From contig JACMPN010000519.1 in assembly GCA_014377495.1 (NCBI GenBank), positions 1-10,846 on the forward strand: a stretch of 10,846 bases of DNA. The letters run 5' to 3'. The notes beneath the pieces are model-generated. The model did not search any database. It was given only the letters and a program-made list of their open reading frames with translations, and was not told where the DNA came from. The stretch is from Candidatus Sericytochromatia bacterium (GTDB lineage: Bacteria; Cyanobacteriota; Sericytochromatia; JACMPN01). Position 1 is the first letter of the stretch; the number at the start of each line of letters is the position of its first letter. Shown piece by piece: positions 9,798-10,846 of this stretch. A program made the position numbers and the translations under genes.

Positions 9798-10846
9798 ATG
9801 CAGGTACAAAGACCCCATGCTTGGCCGTTGGCGGTCATTGCGTTGACTCTCAGCGTGAGTGTGCTCACCGGTTGCCCGGCGGGCACGGTCGGTGGCGCCA
9901 CGCCGCCGGGCCAGACGTCATCGAGCACCCCTGCTAGTGCCCAACTCGGATTTTCCGGTCAGGCGCTAGTCGGTACGGTGCCGCTGGCCAATGCGACGGT
10001 CTACGTGCATGATGCGCTCGCCAACCGGGCCCCGGTTGCTCCGGGCAAGGGTGTCGGTAGCCAGCTTGAGTTCGTGGCGACGCCGTTCACGACCGATGCG
10101 CAGGGCAAGTTCACGATCCCCCTGACGGTCAAGCTCGGCCAGGTCGCGTACGTGTACATTTCTGATGGCAAGCAAGCCTTGTCGGCCTTGGTCGGTGCCA
10201 ACCAGACCAGCTACCGCAGCACCGGCAAGGTCACGATCGACAGTGCCAACCCCCTGAAGGTCGACTCCGACTCCACCGTGACAGCCGGCGTCATGCTCGG
10301 CACGCTGTCGTCGTTCGGCAAGGCCGCCATCGCCAAGGGCACGACGAAGGACGCCACCAAGATGGCCGTGATCACCAAAGCCGTTGAAGGCATGGCCGTC
10401 GCCGCCACCAAGACCTCCTTCAAGCTGCAAGGCCTGACGAAGGGCAAGGACCTCTCCAAGGCGTTGGCCATCCGGATGCTCAAGGCCGATCCCCGCGTCA
10501 AAGCAGGCCCCAAGCCTCCCGCCCTCAAAAAGCCCAAGCCTAAGGCGAAGGCGTCCCTGACGACCAAGTTCTTCCGGTTGCTGCAGGATGCGACCGGTGA
10601 TGCCGATGCTTCTGATCCGGGTGCCGGCATGGCAAGCGTCGCCGGATCCGTTGCCGAAACCAATCCGGGCGGTGCGCTCGAAGCCGTTTCCGAATGCGCC
10701 AACGCCTCGGAAGCCATGTCTGCCGGCGCCGCCGAAGGCATGGGAGCGGAGGGTGGTGACCTGACCGCCGCCGCCCAGGCCGAAACCGCCAGCGACTCTG
10801 CCGAGCAAGATGCGGCCATGGCCGCCGGCGCCGCCGAAGGCGCCCC
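9798..10846 (+). CDS. Lipoprotein with carboxypeptidase-regulatory-like domain (partial, runs off the end)
   Basis: The frame is open from ATG 9798 to the window end (349 codons seen). AGAGGT at 9788-9793 is the ribosome binding site. Residues 1-26 are a lipoprotein signal: basic start, hydrophobic LAVIALTLSVSVL and lipobox LTGC with Cys26, so the protein is lipid-anchored at the cell envelope. A low-complexity linker (PPGQTSSSTPASA) follows. Residues about 52-130 resemble a carboxypeptidase-regulatory/transthyretin-like beta sandwich: ALVGTVPLANATVYVHDA, then TTDAQGKFTIPL and YVYISDG. From about 165 it is Lys/Ala-rich (KPPALKKPKPKAKA near 240). From about 285 it is Ala/Gly/Glu-rich with repeated SAGAAEG/AAGAAEG units. 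The function is unknown; an envelope adhesion or structural role is a guess. Confidence 0.85.
   Translation, partial: MQVQRPHAWPLAVIALTLSVSVLTGCPAGTVGGATPPGQTSSSTPASAQLGFSGQALVGTVPLANATVYVHDALANRAPVAPGKGVGSQLEFVATPFTTDAQGKFTIPLTVKLGQVAYVYISDGKQALSALVGANQTSYRSTGKVTIDSANPLKVDSDSTVTAGVMLGTLSSFGKAAIAKGTTKDATKMAVITKAVEGMAVAATKTSFKLQGLTKGKDLSKALAIRMLKADPRVKAGPKPPALKKPKPKAKASLTTKFFRLLQDATGDADASDPGAGMASVAGSVAETNPGGALEAVSECANASEAMSAGAAEGMGAEGGDLTAAAQAETASDSAEQDAAMAAGAAEGA

Noticed and set aside
9966..10819. Long minus-strand frames opposite the lipoprotein
   Set aside because: They are antisense shadows of a GC-rich gene. The plus frame has a lipobox, a ribosome binding site and a recognisable domain.
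1..10846. CRISPR array, tRNA or rRNA genes
   Set aside because: No regularly spaced short repeats and no tRNA- or rRNA-like conserved segments were seen on either strand.

Overview
The window is GC-rich bacterial DNA with Shine-Dalgarno starts and sigma70-like promoters. It looks like an accessory region dense in stabilisation modules. TGA, TAG and TAA all serve as stops. A lineage cannot be fixed from the sequence alone. The Uma2 nuclease gene, the several toxin-antitoxin (TA) modules, the LTGC-type lipoprotein and the ComEA-like helix-hairpin-helix protein occur in many environmental bacteria. No rRNA, tRNA or CRISPR array is visible. Layout, left part (1-2026): the tail of an unknown gene, then a SAM-dependent methyltransferase and a left-handed beta-helix (hexapeptide) acyltransferase, probably co-transcribed. 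These may modify a surface glycan or a small molecule. Middle part (2027-8418): a mosaic of TA modules and decayed mobile DNA. It holds an intact higBA pair; on the minus strand hicAB and a RelE/Gp49-like toxin with an Xre antitoxin; a Uma2-family nuclease gene (minus); a broken IS21 istB; a two-gene minus-strand operon (an uncharacterised His/Cys-rich protein followed by a DUF1828/DUF1829-type protein); an IS3-type orfA remnant; and an orphan Phd-type antitoxin with a strong palindromic operator. Right part (8556-10846): a truncated TPR protein and a ComEA-like secreted protein with an in-frame TGA in its signal peptide (both minus), then a large lipoprotein (plus) that runs off the end. The most striking signal is a 138-bp unit equal to codons 142-stop of the acyltransferase. 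It recurs three more times (2903-3040, 4592-4729, 7781-7908). All three extra copies begin at the same codon, and each lies just after the end of another reading frame (higA, a VapI-like remnant, an unrecognised tail). The region therefore reads as a cassette-like array of modules separated by a repeated gene tail. Pieces of Uma2 (its C-terminal end and its promoter) and of VapI/HigA antitoxins are also repeated as remnants. This suggests repeated gain and loss of modules, either by homologous recombination between gene tails or by an unrecognised element that uses this gene end as its target.
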